Below, in pieces: positions 11,174 to 22,570 of a DNA stretch of 64,000 nucleotides. The stretch's first letter is position 1; every line of letters begins with the position of its first letter. The notes beneath the pieces were generated by a model. The model was not told the DNA's origin. It ran no database searches and saw nothing but the letters and a program-made list of their open reading frames with translations. The position numbers and the translations under genes were made by a program. Origin of the DNA: Myxocyprinus asiaticus (Eukaryota; Chordata; Actinopteri; Cypriniformes; Catostomidae); contig NC_059382.1 in the NCBI RefSeq assembly GCF_019703515.2, positions 11,853,001 through 11,917,000 on the forward strand, in the 5' to 3' direction.

Positions 11174-12497
11174 TCATCCGCAGTAGAAGCGGAAACCACG
11201 GGTGAGGCAACGATGACGTTCCTCCGGAGATAGCCGAGGTCTCCTGATCTGAATGGGCTCCTCCTCCGACACGGGTTCAGAAGCACCGGGTAGTGGGTTA
11301 GGAGATGCCGTGGGAGCCGGTGACTCGAAGGGCAAAGATATCTGGCGGTGACGGTGATGAACAGAGAGTCGATTATCCACCCTTATGGCCAAATCGATCA
11401 GGTCGTCCAAGCCAGCAGGAAGGTCGAGTGTGTAACTCATCCTTAACCCTCTGGGGTCTGAGGGTGTTTTGGGCCCTGGAGAAGTTTTGACATGCCTTGA
11501 CATTTGTGCTATTTTCAGTTGCTTAAAATCATATTAATGGCTAAAGTCTGATAACACTGTATTCAGCACAAACTGAGCTACAATAACATGTGTGCAACAT
11601 GTATGAACATGTTTGTATTTTTTAGAAAAAAACGTTTATGTGTGGTTTTTGAAAAAACTAAAATTTTAAGTCACTGAAATAAGGCCATATATCACATACT
11701 AAACATTTGTTCACAAGACTTTTGAGAACTGGATCTTGTAGCCCAGAGTTTTTGCTATAAAATTATGTGAAAACCATCCTGATAACTCATTCATACAAAA
11801 CAATATAGTCATTTAACTTTTGTAAGACACTTTTAGTGTTAGAAAGGCCATATGCGAGGAGGCGTGGATGATCATGAATATTGATGTGATTCACACCTGA
11901 GGAGACAAAGACCCCTCCCCTGAGAGAGAATGAATGTTTTTAGCTTATTCACAAAATCAAGTTTAAATTAAAAGTAATCTGACTATACATTTTCTTTACA
12001 TAAAGACTTTACTTCAGACCTACACTACCATTTAAAAGTTTTAGATTAGTAAGATTTTTTCATGTTTTTAAAAGAAGTCTCTTCTGCTCACCAAAGCTGC
12101 ATTTATTTGATCCAAAATACAGCTAAAACAGTGATATTGTGAAATATTTTTACAATTCCTTTGATCAAAGCTGAATTTTCAGCATCATTACTGCAGTCTT
12201 CAGTGTCATATGATCCGTCGACCCCAGAGGGTTAACCTGGTCGGAGAGCCCATGCAAAAAATGGTCCCACAAAGCCCACTCGTTCCATCTGCACGAAGCA
12301 GCGAGGGTGCGGAACTCAATGGACAAGTCGAACATGGATCTGTCATTCTGTCGAAGGTCAGACAACATCCTCACTGCCTCACTGCCACAAGCTGCGTGCT
12401 CAAATACCTTGTACATCTCAGCAGAAAAGCTCCTGAATGATGAGCAGCACTGCTGATTGTTGTAGCATCTGGACCAATCAGACACACAATTATTCAT
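11174..12497 (-). pseudogene. Gypsy gag remnant, split by a MITE
   Basis: The minus-strand capsid-like portion is at 12497-12236 (DRSMFDLSIEFRTLAASCRWNE) and continues, after the 785-bp insertion, at 11442-11174 (DLAIRVDNRLSVHHRHR) to a CCHC zinc knuckle. Within the knuckle an in-frame TGA replaces a residue between the second Cys and the PGH. Gag packages element RNA into virus-like particles. The N-terminal part upstream is missing, replaced by sequence at 12498-13283. Confidence 0.85.
11447..12231. mobile_element. piggyBac-like MITE in gag (TTAA target)
   Basis: The ends are perfect 12-bp inverted repeats (CCCTCTGGGGTC at 11447-11458, complement at 12220-12231). TTAA lies outside both ends (11443-11446 and 12232-12235), the piggyBac-type target duplication. 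The gag reading resumes on each side, which proves it is an insertion. The 785-bp interior has no transposase frame. Its right part (about 12025-12215) resembles a separate AT-rich fish repeat, so it may itself be composite. Confidence 0.9.
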
Positions 12498-13283
12498 TAT
12501 TTAATGAATAATCCAACAGATGTCTCAACACCGTAACTAGCGAAGGTCCAAGTAGGCCCAAGCAGACTCCGAGATGTCTGCTCTCCCACTAATCATTATC
12601 AGCTCTTACTCCCCCTTTGCTGACACTGGTCCAGCAACTAGTGGACCTCAAAGACATTCCAGATGGGGGAAGGTAGCCAAATGCAAAAGCAAAGGAATGT
12701 GGGGAAAGTTACTCACTCCATTCCCCCATAGAAAAGACACATAAAGCCCATAAAACTTATTAACTACATCAAGTTAATTCTATTGACTGATCCAAATATT
12801 TATAATTAATTATGAGTTATGGTTAATTATTCATATTCCCCTTTTAGAGATAATTTGATGGTGGTATATTTTGATAAATAACCTCTTCCCTGTTTTTAAA
12901 AGATTTAGCTTCAAAGCTGTACCTAAATATGTGTAATATTATTTTCAATAAGACATGAGAATAATATTACTCCAATAAGAGAATTAATCATAATTCCCTA
13001 ATTAAAGCTAATTCCTTACAATAGAAATTGTGAGTGGATACAACGAGACATTGTATTACAATGTTAATGATGGAGAATTTTATTCAGACAAATAATCTAG
13101 TTATTTGTCATTTATCTAATTTATAATGGTTGTCGAACGTGACTAATTCCATTATAAATTTCCTTACATAGTAATGTAGAATAAGGACAGTTTAATTTAA
13201 TTCCTAGCTCACAAATACTGTTTCCCTACATATAATGGTGGAGGTACGCGGGCATTTTAACCCATCGCGTGTACGTTTACGCA
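12498..13283. other. Unclassified segment inside the Gypsy element
   Basis: This is AT-rich and has no coding frame. It replaces the 5' gag, leader and inner LTR expected here. It starts near a short palindrome (about 12489-12513). Toward its right end it has CCCTACA followed by TGGTGGAGGTACGCGGGC (about 13222-13252), which resembles an LTR end followed by a tRNA primer-binding site. It could be part of another LTR element brought in by recombination. That is inference. Confidence 0.35.
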
Positions 13284-13715
13284 TAGAGATGATGGCAGTG
13301 TGGGACATCCTGGCATGGAGAGGTGAGTTACAGCAGGCAGGATGGATATGAGGTGAGTATAATCCACAGAGAATGAAGGAGTCAGTCCAGCAAAATGTAT
13401 ATTCCAGACAGGAGAGAATCCACAGCGGCAGATAAATTGGGTGAGAATAAACACAAACAAAACCGACAGGAAGGCGAGACTGCATGGAACAAACACACAA
13501 AACAATATGGCGACTGACAACACACACGAGGGAGAATATATAGGGAGAGGTAAAGAGGAACAGGTGAGGGTAATCAGCTCGTGAGTGGAGCGAATTAATG
13601 TTCCCATGGAAACGCCAGACACACCGCTCACGTGGCCAGGGTTAACACAAGAGTAGTGAGGAAACACGCAGACATACAGGGAAAAAAATCAGACAGACCT
13701 ACCAGAACCTTGACA
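13284..13715 (-). repeat. 5' LTR of the minus-strand Gypsy element, truncated
   Basis: Aligns with 7726-8122 and ends TTGACA at 13715, next to the target duplication AATAC. It lacks the roughly 135 bp next to the primer-binding side that the partner LTR retains. Confidence 0.85.
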
Positions 13716-13720
13716 AATAC

Positions 13721-14064
13721 AGACTCAAAAAAGACAATATCTGTTGTGGCAGAACGATCCACAGCTCGCTCTCCTCATCATCGCCCCGCTTCTTAGGGCC
13801 GTCCTTTAGCCAGGCTCACAAAAGGAGTGGGCTGGAGAGAGCAGAGCTATAACTTTATGAGCCTCGTTTGGGCAGCGGATGATGAAGCATACCTGATGTG
13901 AATATAGCCTCATCAATACTGCCATAAAAATGCAGAGCGCGCCTCTCCTCAGGAAGCCGGCTTCTGTTTCATTGTGTGCACACCCTGGTGTCCTTGCATG
14001 TCCAGGAGCAGAGCAGAATGGGGAGGGTACTGGCCGAATTAGATACGCCATTCCAAGGGAGCAA
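13721..14064. other. Spacer right of the Gypsy element
   Basis: Moderately GC-rich unique-looking sequence with no confident gene. It borders a second Gypsy RT fragment and may belong to that older copy. Confidence 0.35.
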
Positions 14065-14163
14065 AGGATACTGGTTCTTTACCGTGATGTCATTCAGCCT
14101 CTGATAATCTATGCAGGGGCATAACAAACCATTTTTCTTCCCAGCAAAGAAGAATCCCACCCT
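14065..14163 (-). pseudogene. Short Gypsy reverse-transcriptase fragment
   Basis: The minus strand reads [20 protein letters not shown] and continues [13 protein letters not shown], nearly the same as the RT segment at about 10330-10430 of the neighbouring Gypsy element. It lies outside that element's target duplication, so it is a separate insertion remnant of the same family. Confidence 0.8.
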
Positions 14164-16367
14164 TGCCAGAGAATGGGAGTAAGTGGGAAAATGAGAGTAA
14201 GATATGTAAGGCTGGCACCGGAATGTCTACAACCAAAAGGCGCCATTTCCGGTAAAAGTCAAAGAACTTGCGAGAATCAACGTCACAGAACTCTCTCACA
14301 AAAGCTGAAATCTACACCTGAATATCACCACGTGTGATAAATTGCAAATCACCTTGCTGCCCCCCCCCCCCCTTCTCCCCTTCAACAGCTCTGGACCAAC
14401 ACAAAGACATAAATTTATATGTAAAAATATAATAAATACCATGAAAACAAAGAATGTAACTGTATGTGTTTGATATCATTTAAGAGGTCTCTGTGCGACT
14501 GGTATATTGGTCTCTTTCACATGTTGATAAAACTAATGGTAACAAAGTTATAAGGTCTTTGCCAAATATTGCATAATTCTAGAGGTCTATCCCCCTCCTT
14601 GACCTACAATTGAAATGATCTCCTATATGTTAACAAGGTTAAACCCAAAGAAGTCAAGAACCCATTCACCCCCAAATTCTCATTGTTCAAAGGATAATAC
14701 CATTTGGTACACAATGTTTATTCTGTCTAGATATTTAAGGAAAGTTGGCAGGAAGCTCGAGGAATCTGTAAGCAGATCTCCCGCACAATTGATATGTGTA
14801 GTCGTTTTCACCAGGAATCTGTAAGCAGATTTCCCATGCTGTACCACTGCATGTAGTTTTGTCAGGTATGTTTCTTTGACTTGTCTTTTATTTTTAATAA
14901 TGCTTGTTTATTCTGATCATGTGAAATTGGCTTTGATTTGAATTTCTGGAACAATGTTTTATATCCTACCTGACAAATAAATTGTTATTATTTGATTTAT
15001 TCTGAATTCCTCTGAAATCATTACTGGAGCTTTAATATAGGAGGAAGCCATTTAAAGACTCTCAGTTTGAATTTAAACCACTCAGGACAACCAGGTAGGA
15101 CAACCACCTAGGACAGCCAGGTAGGATTTGAATTTCATTAGACCAGGGTAGACCATACTGGAGCTTTAATATAGGAGAAACCACTCAGGACAACCGGGTA
15201 GGAGAAAGCCATTTGAAGACTCTCAGTCACTGCTCACCACCCATCTTAGCAAGTTGTATGTACATGACTAAGCGGCAATATCGTCTGGTTATGAGACAAG
15301 CCAAACCAGACGATATTAGTTAACCCTACAACCGCTGACTAAGAACGGAACTGGCTATCCATTTTCGGGAGGTAATTTAATAAAGGCCGGCATAAGTCTC
15401 CAAAGATCGAAAGGACAATGAATAGAAGAGGATTTAGAGTAATCAATAACCTAAAAATGTTCAATTAAAAGAATGATCAGAAATTAATTAGAGCTTAAAT
15501 ATAAATTAGAGGTCAACTTAAAATTGGAGTCAGATTAATATAAAATTGGAGTCAGATAAAGTGAATAACGGAATCAAATGTGTGAATTAACTATAATTGT
15601 TTTACTTCAGCGCTCACCTTCAAAGGCAATTTATTGAAGTTCCACTCCGGAACGGATAGAAAATTATCCCTTTTTACAGACAAATGAATAATGAAATAAA
15701 TGCAATCAAATTTTGATTGACTGCTAAATGCACGCCAAAAATAACGATCTAGCGCTATCTAGCTTTTTGGAAAATGATCACCGTTAAATGCTTTTCCGAT
15801 CGCAAATTTATTAGGAAATATTAAAGATATTTTTTTCTCAAGAAATCTAAGTAAACATATGAGAATATTTCTTTAAATGTACACACTTCGGACTAAAGGT
15901 TCTAATGGATATTGTTTCCTGAAGCATTGGCAAGACATGGCCTATTCAACACCTGTTGCATTTTGATTTTCCATGCTGTGATGTGTACTCCTGACACAAA
16001 TTAAGAAATTACTTTCGATGTGGCATTTCTTTCATAAAACAGCTGTCTAATATTGAGATCTAAATACTGGAGATCTAAAGTTTGAGCTTTCTAATCATAA
16101 TATAAAGATTAAATAAGAATTTTAAATATAACAGAAGTACATACCTTCTTGCTTTAGCATTTCACTATCCTGATGTGTTGTTTTTTTGTTTTTTTTTTAG
16201 CTCCTGACGTGTAGTAGCTAACCATAGCCATGCCTATCTACACATTACGTATCTCGTTACCTGAGCGGCGCATGTCCGAAATGGAAACAAAATAATTAAT
16301 TATGATAATTATTATATCCCCCAACCCCCTCCTCTACAGTTGACATTAAATTTATATTTGCATGTTT
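14164..16367. other. AT-rich region, possible decayed LTR sequence
   Basis: No coding region. A C12 homopolymer lies near 14360. AATAAA at about 14974 with pyrimidine-rich downstream sequence, and a twice-used phrase (GGAGCTTTAATATAGGAG near 15030 and 15160, each followed by AAGCCATTT-AAGACTCTCAGT), suggest an old LTR or a local duplication. Short GGACAACC(A/G)GGTAGGA units recur at 15085-15200. None of this is enough to name an element. Confidence 0.3.
15277..15317. repeat. Perfect 14-bp stem hairpin
   Basis: AATATCGTCTGGTT (15277-15290) is followed after a 13-base loop by its exact complement (15304-15317). No poly-T tract follows, so it does not look like a terminator-type signal. Confidence 0.85.
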
Positions 16368-16373
16368 TATATA

Positions 16374-16442
<69 letters not shown>
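16368..16442. repeat. (AT)n microsatellite
   Basis: Uninterrupted AT dinucleotides over about 65 bases. Confidence 0.97.
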
Positions 16443-16448
<6 letters not shown>

Positions 16449-17025
16449 TATTTTTATTTTTTTATTTTTTTATCATTATGGTTATGTTTGAATCAAGGAG
16501 CTCTGCTGTTTGCAAGGCAACATACCAGTACTGAGCTGCTTTTAAAGTCTTTGACATGCCCCTGGTGGATCGGAGGCCATACGCAACTTATATTGCGTAT
16601 AGGGAGGACAGGCACTGTGAGGGAGTCAGCCATTTTAGGGCAATTGCAAAATCATTCCAGTGCACTGAAATGTTGGCTTCCTAAAAAATCCCACAATGCA
16701 CTGTAAAAACCAGGGAGCATCATTGCTCACTATGTTCCCTTACCAGAAACGTCGTCATGTCTTCTGAGGTCTCTCAAGTCGTTAGATGACGAGCACAAGT
16801 GTAAAACTATGAAGTTCAAGCCTTATTTTCTCTTTAAAAGAGGTGTTGTTTATAATGTCTTTCATTCATAATTACCATGAAAGTGAAATTTTTTTAAATA
16901 GTTGAGTTCTTAAAAGAATGTTTAAAATACACTCCTATATATTTTTATTTCTATATTTATGCCATTTATCTGTTATAATAACACTACACATTTGAATATC
17001 TTCAACGAAAATTAATGATAGTGTA
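16443..17025. other. Spacer, no gene seen
   Basis: Mixed-composition sequence. No supported feature, although 16560-16720 has the look of an old repeat. Bases 17026-17033 are the target duplication of the next element. Confidence 0.4.
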
Positions 17026-17033
17026 ATTTAAAC

Positions 17034-18226
17034 TAGGGATGGGCATTTTGGTCATTTGAGTAATCGGACTAATTACACGAGTACTCATCGAGTACTTGAG
17101 GGGCAATGACATGTTCATAATTTTATATATTATAACATGTCTGACAAACGTCTATAGCTGCTGCATTGTGTCTTGTTGTTCCAGTGTATTGTCTATTCAT
17201 CGTTATATGCTGTTATAAAATCAAATTTTACAAAATGTACAAAAGATTGCATAATCAAAATATAATGCATCATATTTTGTCATTATGTGAAGATTCACTG
17301 TCCAGCTCGGAAAGATTGTGCACAATGCGCGTCTGTCTGTTCTTCCTTTAGGTTACCGTAGTAATCTTTGTAAGCGTGCACCAGTTTTTTTAGTGACTGT
17401 CTGAACCGTCTATTTTAAAATCGCATTTGGCTTATCAGGAGACGCCATAACCATCGCGTTTGTAATATGTGTGTTAAGTTGAAGTTCAGTTTTGAAGAAG
17501 CTGCATTCTGTTCCATTTTGCTGCGCTCTGACTAGCTGTCTGAAACACTCGCCTGTTGTTTATGCATTGCTTCAGCGCGTTGAGTCCACTGCCATACTGT
17601 GTGTGTGTGTCCAAGTGTGTCCCTCTTGTAGGGAAAGCCTCGATGCTCCGTATTGTGTTTGCTGTGATTCATGAAGCATTCCATTAAACTCGGAGTGTCG
17701 GAATTTACACCTTTCAACTGGGGAAAGTGCAATGGAATGACACTTTATATCGGACATCTAACTTAGAAACTCGTGCAGAAATCTTCATTCATTTCGTCGA
17801 GATGCAGGTGTGTGTTACATCATGCAAACATGATGCCACCCAGGGCAGGGAGGTTTACAGTCAGTAACAAACGTTCACTTTTATTAAATAATGTCCATTA
17901 ACGAGTCCAAGTTCTTACATTAAATGATAATAAAATGTGTTTAGCAAACATTTTGCAGAGACAGGTGTTCAAAACACGGTTAATTTGATTATCGTAATGA
18001 AAGCATTGCAGTGTTGTATCAGTTGGTTGCTATGAGACGTCTCTGATAATCAATGTACCCCTCAAAATCACAACGTAATCAATCTCAGAATTAAAAATAA
18101 GCTTCCTCTTTGACATGTTTGTGTTTAGTTGTCAGGTAATTGTCACTGGATTTCGAATGAAGTGAAAAGTCACATCATGCATGATCGATCGTTGCTGCCA
18201 CATCCGAGTACTCGTGCCCATCCCTA
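17034..18226. mobile_element. Non-autonomous hAT-like transposon
   Basis: The ends are TAGGGATGGGCA (17034-17045) and its complement (18215-18226). The 8-base flanks ATTTAAAC (17026-17033) and AATTAAAC (18227-18234) match at 7 of 8 positions, the target-duplication length of the hAT superfamily. The 1193-bp interior has no hAT transposase motif. Confidence 0.85.
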
Positions 18227-18469
18227 AATTAAACAACGGTGGTGCTGATTAATAACAGCTGTGCTTCAATGCGCGAGCTCGGTAACGTGTTGCATGAGAC
18301 TGAGTCATAACTGTCCCAATGTTCAGTGGATAACCACCTTTGCCAATGCCCGAATTCATGTTCACGATATACTGATTCATGACATAGAGAGCAAGGAGCT
18401 GATTGAGGCACAGATAGATTTTTAGAAGAATATTTAAGCTCTGTTGGTCCTCACAATGCAAGTCAATGG

Positions 18470-18852
18470 TGACCAGAATTCAGAAGGTCCAAGAAGGCCA
18501 TAAAGGCAGCATAAAAGTAATCCAAATGACTCAAGTGGTTAAATCCATATTTTCTGAAGCAATGTGAAAGGTGTGGGTGAGAAGCAGATCAATATATAAG
18601 TCCTTTTTTTACTGTAAATCTACACTTTCACTTCCACATTCTGGTGTGGAAGTGACTTTCACTTTCAGCCCTCTTCTGGATGGGGCTTGTCAAAGATGGA
18701 GATTTAAAGTAAAAAAGGACTTAAATATTGATATATTTCTCACCCTCACCTATCATATCACTTCTGAAGACATGGATTTAATTGGAGTTACTGTATATGG
18801 ATTACTTTTATGCTGCCTTTATGTCTTTTTTGGACCTTCTGAGTTCTGGTCA
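18470..18852. repeat. Long imperfect inverted repeat (foldback)
   Basis: The arm at about 18470-18640 (TGACCAGAATTCAGAAGGTCC start, here split by one base) recurs inverted at about 18655-18852. It includes the ATAAAGGCAGCATAAAAGTA and TATTTAAGTCCTTTTTT stretches. The centre at 18631-18652 is CTTCCACATTCTGGTGTGGAAG. No reading frame lies inside. It is either a MITE of the foldback type or a decayed palindromic element. Confidence 0.8.
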
Positions 18853-19379
18853 TGCTGACTTCACTCGTACATTTTGAATGGCACAGCACATGCAGACTAT
18901 ATGTTAATTTCATTAAAACGCAGCATTTGCTGTTTAATGATCTCACAAGGACATATCAAGATTTTATTTTTTTATTTTAATCTTTTAATTTGTTATATTT
19001 TTTATATTTAATGTTTAAAGTTAACGTCAAGTGGTATCAGTTTTTGTTAACTTCGAATATTTTTGGTATTTATGAGTACAAGTACAAGTAGGCCTACACG
19101 GGTCCAGTATCGGATTACTGAGATAAAGTGATTAGCAATTAGAGCCTGACCGATTTTAGAGGGGGGAAATTCACCGATTACCGATATGGTGGCCCATATA
19201 GTTAATTTTTGAGCTGGAATGGAAACAGATCTTTTCTATGTGGATTGTGTACCGATTTTGTACCGATATGACTTTGCAAAGGTACTCAGAAGGCTGCTTT
19301 CTTAAACAAATATTTTTATCAAAGAATATTTGACATTATTATTATACATTGTCAACTAATTCTATAAATGAACACTTAG

Positions 19380-19790
19380 AAAATAAAGAATAACAACAAA
19401 TACAAGAAATAGCTTAAAAAACATCAGTACTGTATGTTCAGTATCAGTCAGTTGCTGACCATTTAAATAAAGAATAAATAAAAAATACAATAAATAGCTA
19501 AATAAACATCAGTACTGTTTAGTAGTCAATTGCTGACCATTTAAATAAAGAATAAATAAAAATTCAATAAATAGCTTAAAAAACATCAGTACTGTTTAGT
19601 ATCAGTCAATTGCTGACCATTAAAATAAAGAATAAATAAAAATACAATAAATAGTTGAATAAACATCAATACTGTTTAGTATGTCAATTGCTGACCATTA
19701 AAATAAAGAATAAATTCAAATTAAATAAATAGCTAAATAAACATCAGTAGTACTGTTTAGTATCAGTCAAATGCAGTGAATTATTGGCTG
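19380..19790. repeat. Minisatellite, about 76-85 bp unit, five copies
   Basis: The phrase CATCAGTACTGT (with small variants) begins at 19422, 19507, 19583, 19664 and 19742. Each is set in an AT-rich unit with AATAAAGAATAAATAAA and TCAATTGCTGACCATT. It is internal to the hAT-like element. Confidence 0.9.
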
Positions 19791-20622
19791 GCTGTAAAAC
19801 AAGAAGCATTTACACCTGCCTAGACAAGAGATGAACAGTGGCAGCAGTGTTACACCATATTCTGCTATACAAGTTCAGGGGAAACTTTCAATGGTGGAAA
19901 ACCAGACTTTTAAATATTACATTTTATAAATGCAACAACTGGAATTGTTCGGTTGAAGGGGGTAACACATGTTTACACATTAGCTTCTACTCAGCTGACA
20001 AGCAATGAAAGTAGCTACGTGGTTAGCTAGTTAGCTATAAGCTCGTTGTCACAGAGAGTAAAAGATGGACCGGCATTGCGTCTCACCAACTAGGTAACAA
20101 CGTAGCGTGAAATCAACACTCAACAGACACACTGTTGTCTGCTGAGCTGCAAAAATATGCTCTGATGCTTACCTTTCAATCTGTTACATTACTGACTGCA
20201 CTGACAAACTATAGCTGGCTAACACAGCAAACAGATGTGATAAACAGGAGTGACATGGTTGTCAGGGACAGGATTAACTTTATATTAGTTATATTGAAAA
20301 GGGAAAATGATGGGGTCATTGTTTATTAAATTTCCGGTATGTATTTCACAAACTAGTTATCAACTTACCGAGAAGACACCTCTTAACTCTGCACCGCTTA
20401 ACTCCGCCCTGTCTGCAGAGCCACCATCAGCTCAGCTCTGTAAACAGTGGAGTCGGAGCTTGCTCTGCTGGACAAACCATGTTATGACACCAATTCTAAA
20501 GCGTTGTTTTCTGCATTATATGTTCTGAAAAAAGTTTTCATATCTGCGCATAGTAAACATATACGCCGATACTGATATATTGGTGAAAGGCTAACATCGG
20601 CCAATAATATCGGCTGACCGAC

Positions 20623-20861
20623 TGTAGAGCCGAGGAGGGCGGGGCCGGGCTGGAATGAGACACACCCGGTCCCCAATCAGCCTGATGGGGCGCACGAGGG
20701 ATAAAGGCGGCCGGGGACGACAGTTCGAGAGAGAGAGAATTGCAGGCAGCTGTACTGTGTGTTTTCAGTTGTGTGTTTTCGTTGTGTTTTTTTGGTTAAT
20801 AAATTGTTATTTAAGTTGTCAAGCTGGTTCTCGCCTCCTCCTTTCCACTAAACCCCTTACA
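20623..20861 (+). mobile_element. Solo LTR with 5-bp TSD CCGAC
   Basis: It begins TGTAGAGCC and ends CTTACA, the TG...CA rule of LTRs. CCGAC flanks it at 20618-20622 and 20862-20866. It contains a TATA-like GGATAAAGG near 20698 and AATAAA near 20800, giving a short U3-R-U5 order. It interrupts the hAT-like element, so it is younger than that insertion. Its length (239 bp) is small but within the range of Gypsy LTRs. Confidence 0.9.
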
Positions 20862-20891
20862 CCGACATATCGGTCGGGCACTATTAGCAAT

Positions 20892-22104
20892 CATCTGGTC
20901 ATGTGATCTCGGCACGGTGGCCTCCACGATGGTACAATCCTGTTGTATTTAAAATAAATTGGCCTTTTCTAGACCACTGATAAGTGGCACAAATTACACA
21001 CAAATATTTATTCTATTAGCCAAATATCCTAAATCTTAATTCTATTTTTTAAGAATACAAGTAAGATTATTTGGAAGATGAGGAGAGAGACAAATGTCAA
21101 GGAAGAACATTTGTCTCTGATCCGATCTGTGACAGAAATCCATTTAAGTGGGAAAACATGTTTCAGCCAATGAAGGTGGCTTTTCGCCATGGAGAATAGA
21201 ATAAATGTCATTTAATATTTTATGTAAACTGTTTTAATGAATTTAAACATATTTGGTTCGAGATTTGGGGGGGGGGAAACTAACAGCCTGTCTCACATGT
21301 ATAGTGATATGTATGCAACTTGATAACCTGTGGCTGTATTGCTGAGCTACACGTGCCAATAAGTGTTGCTGCTCCATTGGTTTGGAACTCTTAATAACTC
21401 ATGGAATAAAGATCCTCTATTTTTATAATTGGACCAACGTCTCTTGCGCTCTTGTGTAGAATGAACCTGTGTGACCTTTTTGGTTAAACCATGTGTTTAT
21501 ATTGTTATTTCCCTGGGTGAAATTCCCAGGGTGGTGTACTCGAACTCTTTTCTAACTTAAAAACCTCCCCCACTCCGCTACATGTACATGTGATGCTCCA
21601 CGTTCCCAAAATGATACTGTAAATGCAAAACCAAAACTGTATATGGGATGTCAGGACTAGTTGTTACATAGGCTTTATCTCAGTAACTATAATGTTTTGA
21701 ATGAATTCTATCCTCCAAAATAAAATTGCATAATAGTTTTGCTGTAGCTGTCAACAGGGCATGGGTCTACTAATGTATGTATATTTTAACAGTTTGCACT
21801 GCGTTTTCAGGACAAAGGTTTTATTTATTTTTAATTTTCATAAATCTCAAGTTGTCACAAGTGTTTTAAATGTTCTAAATGTATACAATTTATTAGTGAA
21901 GATTATTAGGTGGCCAAAACAATGGTTTGCATGTTACCTTTTCCAATTTTGCTGTTTTGTGTTTCATATTTGTTTTACTGTTTACATTTTGATGAAAAGC
22001 CTATAATAGGTTTTTCAATGGCAAGTTTAATTGTGACTACATGCCCTGCTTTTCGTTGGTGTTCAATGAAATGTATATTTTTGCTTTTTGTGGCTTTAAG
22101 GTAG
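20892..22104. other. Segmental duplication block A (OR 3' flank)
   Basis: From about 21045 to 22104 this stretch aligns in order with 32954-33760. Shared landmarks include AAGAACATTTGTCTCTGATC, GTTTTCAGGACAA, GGTGGCCAAAAC and AAAAGCCTATAATA. It is the 3' flank (minus-strand sense) of the OR pseudogene, as 32954-34497 is for the intact paralogue. No independent gene is evident. Confidence 0.75.
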
Positions 22105-22570
22105 TGTAACGTTGTTGGCTGCTGACAATGATGACAATGACGAAGATGACGTGAAGATGAAGAACCCAAGTGCAGTTTATTTATAAACGTGAACCAAAAA
22201 CCCTGACTACAAAACAAAACATGAACATGGACTAGACTAGACTAAATTTGAAACTTGGCTTGACATAAACATGAACTAGACATAAACTTAGCTTGCCAGG
22301 AACAACATACCAAACACATACCATCACATTCAATACTTGACAACTACACAATGGAAAACACGAGGCTTAAATACATAACATGGGAGAACATAAACCAATG
22401 AACAAACAGAACTCATAACAAGCCAATTAAACAATAAACCAATGAAAACATGACACATGAACATGGAGGGAAAACAGGAATCACATGACAAGGGAAACAG
22501 GAACACATGACATGAAACAGGAACTAGAATTTCAAAATAAAAGACATGAATCAACAGAATACACATGACA
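22105..22570 (-). mobile_element. Probable solo LTR, minus orientation
   Basis: On the minus strand it runs from TGTCATGTG (22570) to CGTTACA (22105), with AATAAA-type sequence (ATAAATAAACTG) shortly before the end, as in Gypsy-type LTRs. The duplicated block at about 33760 lacks it: both copies share CTTTAAGGTA and later the ACTGTAT-TGGC segment, but only this copy has the extra roughly 500 bp. No clear 5-bp target duplication was found. Confidence 0.65.

Larger units (their letters stand above)
7589..13715 (-). mobile_element. Degenerate Ty3/Gypsy LTR retrotransposon with TSD AATAC
   Basis: LTR-related sequence lies at both ends (7589-8122 and 13284-13715). The 5-base sequence AATAC flanks the outer edges (7584-7588 and 13716-13720), as expected for integrase-made target duplications. 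Order on the minus strand is LTR, gag, protease, reverse transcriptase, RNase H, integrase, LTR. The element is old: every domain is broken, a DNA transposon has split gag, and about 0.8 kb of unrelated sequence replaces the inner part of the 5' LTR and the primer-site region. A related reverse-transcriptase scrap outside the element (14065-14163) indicates other copies nearby. Confidence 0.9.
19140..20883. mobile_element. hAT-like transposon with perfect 8-bp TSD
   Basis: It is flanked by TTAGCAAT on both sides (19132-19139 and 20884-20891). The ends are TAGAGCCTGACCGAT and the complement of TAGTGCCCGACCGATAT. Related CCGATAT motifs recur near both ends (for example 19175-19190 and 20560-20600). 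The 1744-bp body has no transposase motif. It contains a five-copy minisatellite and a solo LTR inserted near its right end. Confidence 0.9.

Noticed and set aside
13721..14163. Treating the RT scrap at 14065-14163 as part of the Gypsy element at 7589-13715
   Set aside because: The AATAC target duplication closes that element at 13715; the scrap lies outside and duplicates sequence already present at about 10330-10430.
17492..17674. Cys-rich 60-codon frame (CPSCRESL...) as a zinc-finger exon
   Set aside because: It lies inside a bounded hAT-like non-autonomous element, lacks splice-bounded context, and the Cys spacing does not fit a known finger.
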